From Tritrichomonas musculus (Eukaryota > Parabasalia > Tritrichomonadida > Tritrichomonadidae), in assembly GCA_039105265.1 (NCBI GenBank), contig JAPFFF010000040.1, positions 496,001 to 560,000 of the forward strand: a DNA stretch of 64,000 nucleotides. Reading direction: 5' to 3'. Of this stretch, positions 62,747 through 64,000 are shown in pieces (the stretch's first letter is position 1; every line of letters begins with the position of its first letter). The notes below the pieces were generated by a model, which saw nothing but the letters and a program-made list of their open reading frames with translations, was not told where the DNA came from and did not search any database. A program made the translations under genes and the position numbers.

Positions 62747-63946
62747 TCAATGAGGGAAATTATTTACTGGGAATTTTTTCGGAATTTGTGGAGAGTCTGG
62801 CAGATCAAATTTATTATCCCAAAAGAACTGAGTTCCTTTTGGTGGCGCTGCTTTGCAATCCCTTGAATGAGGGAAATCTACAAACCACGCATTTTTCTCA
62901 TACAAGACTGAAGCTTTTCTTGTCGGCCAGTACCAAGCCAAATGGAAAATGATCGGCATGCTAATATTTCTTCTTAAAGCCTCCTTTGTGAACGCTCTTC
63001 TATTTTTGCCGCAAAAAATTGAATTGCTCAAAGTTATCTGAAGATTGTCCAAATAGTGAATTGACCAATTCATATTCAAATCACTTAACTTATATATAAA
63101 AACAGTGTCACTTAGCCACTCTCCTTTCTGTGTCTTTAAATAACCATGGAATGCATTCTGATCATGCGTTTTCAATTTAAAACACCACTCGAACAAATTT
63201 TTTATAAAAACGAGCGACTTTTCATTCGAGTTCACCCTCCAAAACCCTAAGTTACCCCAATAGCCTTCGTGATTCTTGTAATCTGGGAGAAAATTAAGCA
63301 TTTCATATGAAACTTCAAAGTCACTCACATTGTCAAACATCGTTAGTGGATTCTCAAAGAAAACCATGTCAGTGTCTGTCACCAACACATCAACTTTCCA
63401 TTGAAGAAGCTGATAGACAATGGCCATTCTAAGAACAGTTGATTCAGTGGTTATGTCGCTTTTTGGTGGTTTGTGTGAATATTGAATGGTCGGAATTCCT
63501 CGACTTCTCATCTCATTGTATGATTCGTCATCCATCGCTATAAACAGGTAATAATTCGATGGAATTCGGAGACGAAGTGAACAATAATAATTTAATGTGT
63601 ACCATATATATGGCCAACCTGTTGTGGCTGCAATCATTATAAATGGATGACCTGTCTTTTCATTAATTGGAAATTGATTAATGCTATTTTTAAGTGATCT
63701 TAAAAAGGCCCGAGGTATTGTCCATTTCGGATTCGTGAATATTATTACATCCCCTGTATTACATTTAAAAACCAGATCTTCCTTTAATAATTTTGCAAAT
63801 GATGATATTTTTTGATATTTAATATATAAAATAATGATTGATATAATGAGATAAATTATTTGAAACAGATTCAAAAGTATTATTTTAATGTTTTTATCAT
63901 TCCTTTCCCTCTCATCTTGGCTTCCAAGTTGCTTTTTCCCTCTCAT
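62747..63946 (-). CDS. Membrane-anchored nucleotide-sugar transferase
   Basis: 399 residues from the first in-window ATG. A short basic cytosolic N-terminus is followed by one membrane helix (about 20-40; IILLNLFQIIYLIISIIILY), the type II topology of Golgi glycosyltransferases. The lumenal domain resembles the 'Nucleotid_trans' (Pfam PF03407) fold. It has the metal/nucleotide-sugar DxD motif at 191-193 (VLVTDTDMVFFENPL), LGFWRVNSNEKSLVFIKNLF, KTHDQNAFHGYL and IFHLAWYWPTRKA. It probably transfers a sugar to secreted or surface glycans; donor and acceptor are unknown. The reading frame stays open upstream to the window edge but has no ATG. A TTCATTATTC initiator-like word near 63990 suggests that part is 5' UTR, supporting this start. 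Confidence 0.87.
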   Translation of the reverse strand: MRGKKQLGSQDERERNDKNIKIILLNLFQIIYLIISIIILYIKYQKISSFAKLLKEDLVFKCNTGDVIIFTNPKWTIPRAFLRSLKNSINQFPINEKTGHPFIMIAATTGWPYIWYTLNYYCSLRLRIPSNYYLFIAMDDESYNEMRSRGIPTIQYSHKPPKSDITTESTVLRMAIVYQLLQWKVDVLVTDTDMVFFENPLTMFDNVSDFEVSYEMLNFLPDYKNHEGYWGNLGFWRVNSNEKSLVFIKNLFEWCFKLKTHDQNAFHGYLKTQKGEWLSDTVFIYKLSDLNMNWSIHYLDNLQITLSNSIFCGKNRRAFTKEALRRNISMPIIFHLAWYWPTRKASVLYEKNAWFVDFPHSRDCKAAPPKGTQFFWDNKFDLPDSPQIPKKFPVNNFPH

Positions 63947-63989
63947 ATTAAATTTGAATAAAAGTTTGTGAGCCAATTCAATTTTTTGA

Positions 63990-63996
63990 ATAATGA
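63990..63996 (-). promoter_or_regulatory. Candidate initiator of the glycosyltransferase gene
   Basis: The coding-strand word TTCATTATTC, about 48 bases before the ATG, resembles the trichomonad Inr. The distance is longer than usual for these short 5' UTRs, so this is tentative. Confidence 0.25.
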
Positions 63997-64000
63997 AAAT

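Noticed and set aside
1..64000. CRISPR arrays, bacterial operons, tRNA or rRNA genes
   Set aside because: No array of spaced repeats, no bacterial gene organisation, and no convincing tRNA cloverleaf or rRNA segment was seen while reading both strands.

Overview
This 64 kb window looks like nuclear DNA of a trichomonad (Parabasalia). It is extremely AT-rich, every gene appears intronless, and the content is typical of that group: R2R3 Myb proteins, BspA-type leucine-rich-repeat proteins, GGA-repeat Pmp-like surface proteins, BTB plus F5/8C proteins, a multi-membrane calpain, and a giant coiled-coil protein. The AT content fits Tritrichomonas better than Trichomonas vaginalis. That genus assignment is an inference from composition and gene families, not from a database match.

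Layout. (1) The left edge, 1-1886, is a coiled-coil/protein-kinase gene on the minus strand that runs off the window. (2) 1.9-15.5 kb is gene-poor: one Myb gene (8106-9086), one weak small ORF and several nested transposon-like elements. (3) 15.5-29.6 kb holds a frameshifted BspA-LRR gene facing a 12 kb gene for a 4019-residue tandem-CH coiled-coil protein whose central rod is a high-identity tandem repeat. (4) 29.6-40.5 kb has transposon relics, a second Myb gene, a U2 snRNA gene on the minus strand (about 37498-37672) and a degenerate protein kinase. (5) 40.5-44.8 kb is a calpain with about 23 membrane segments. (6) 44.8-51.5 kb is a gene desert with a complete 991 bp non-autonomous hAT-type element, a large inverted repeat, tandemly repeated decayed coding sequence and a pogo-like transposase relic. 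(7) 51.5-59.4 kb carries a BTB/F5-8C protein, a Pmp-like membrane protein and a BspA-LRR protein fused to a P-loop and a kinase domain lacking its N-lobe. (8) 59.4-64 kb holds two short inverted-repeat elements and a membrane-anchored nucleotide-sugar transferase gene.

The genes do not form an operon or an obvious single pathway. By family they cover signalling (three kinase-domain proteins, calpain), transcription (two Mybs), splicing (U2), cytoskeleton (CH/coiled-coil protein) and cell surface or secretory functions (Pmp-like protein, glycosyltransferase). The intergenic DNA is the richest part. At least five families of terminal-inverted-repeat elements can be delimited by target-site duplications read directly from the sequence (8 bp, 9 bp or TTAA).

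No single undescribed system is proven here. The strongest candidates for a second look are the DEK1-like calpain, the LRR/P-loop/headless-kinase fusion, the heptad-locked repeat array of the giant protein, and the family of elements ending in TAGRCTT.
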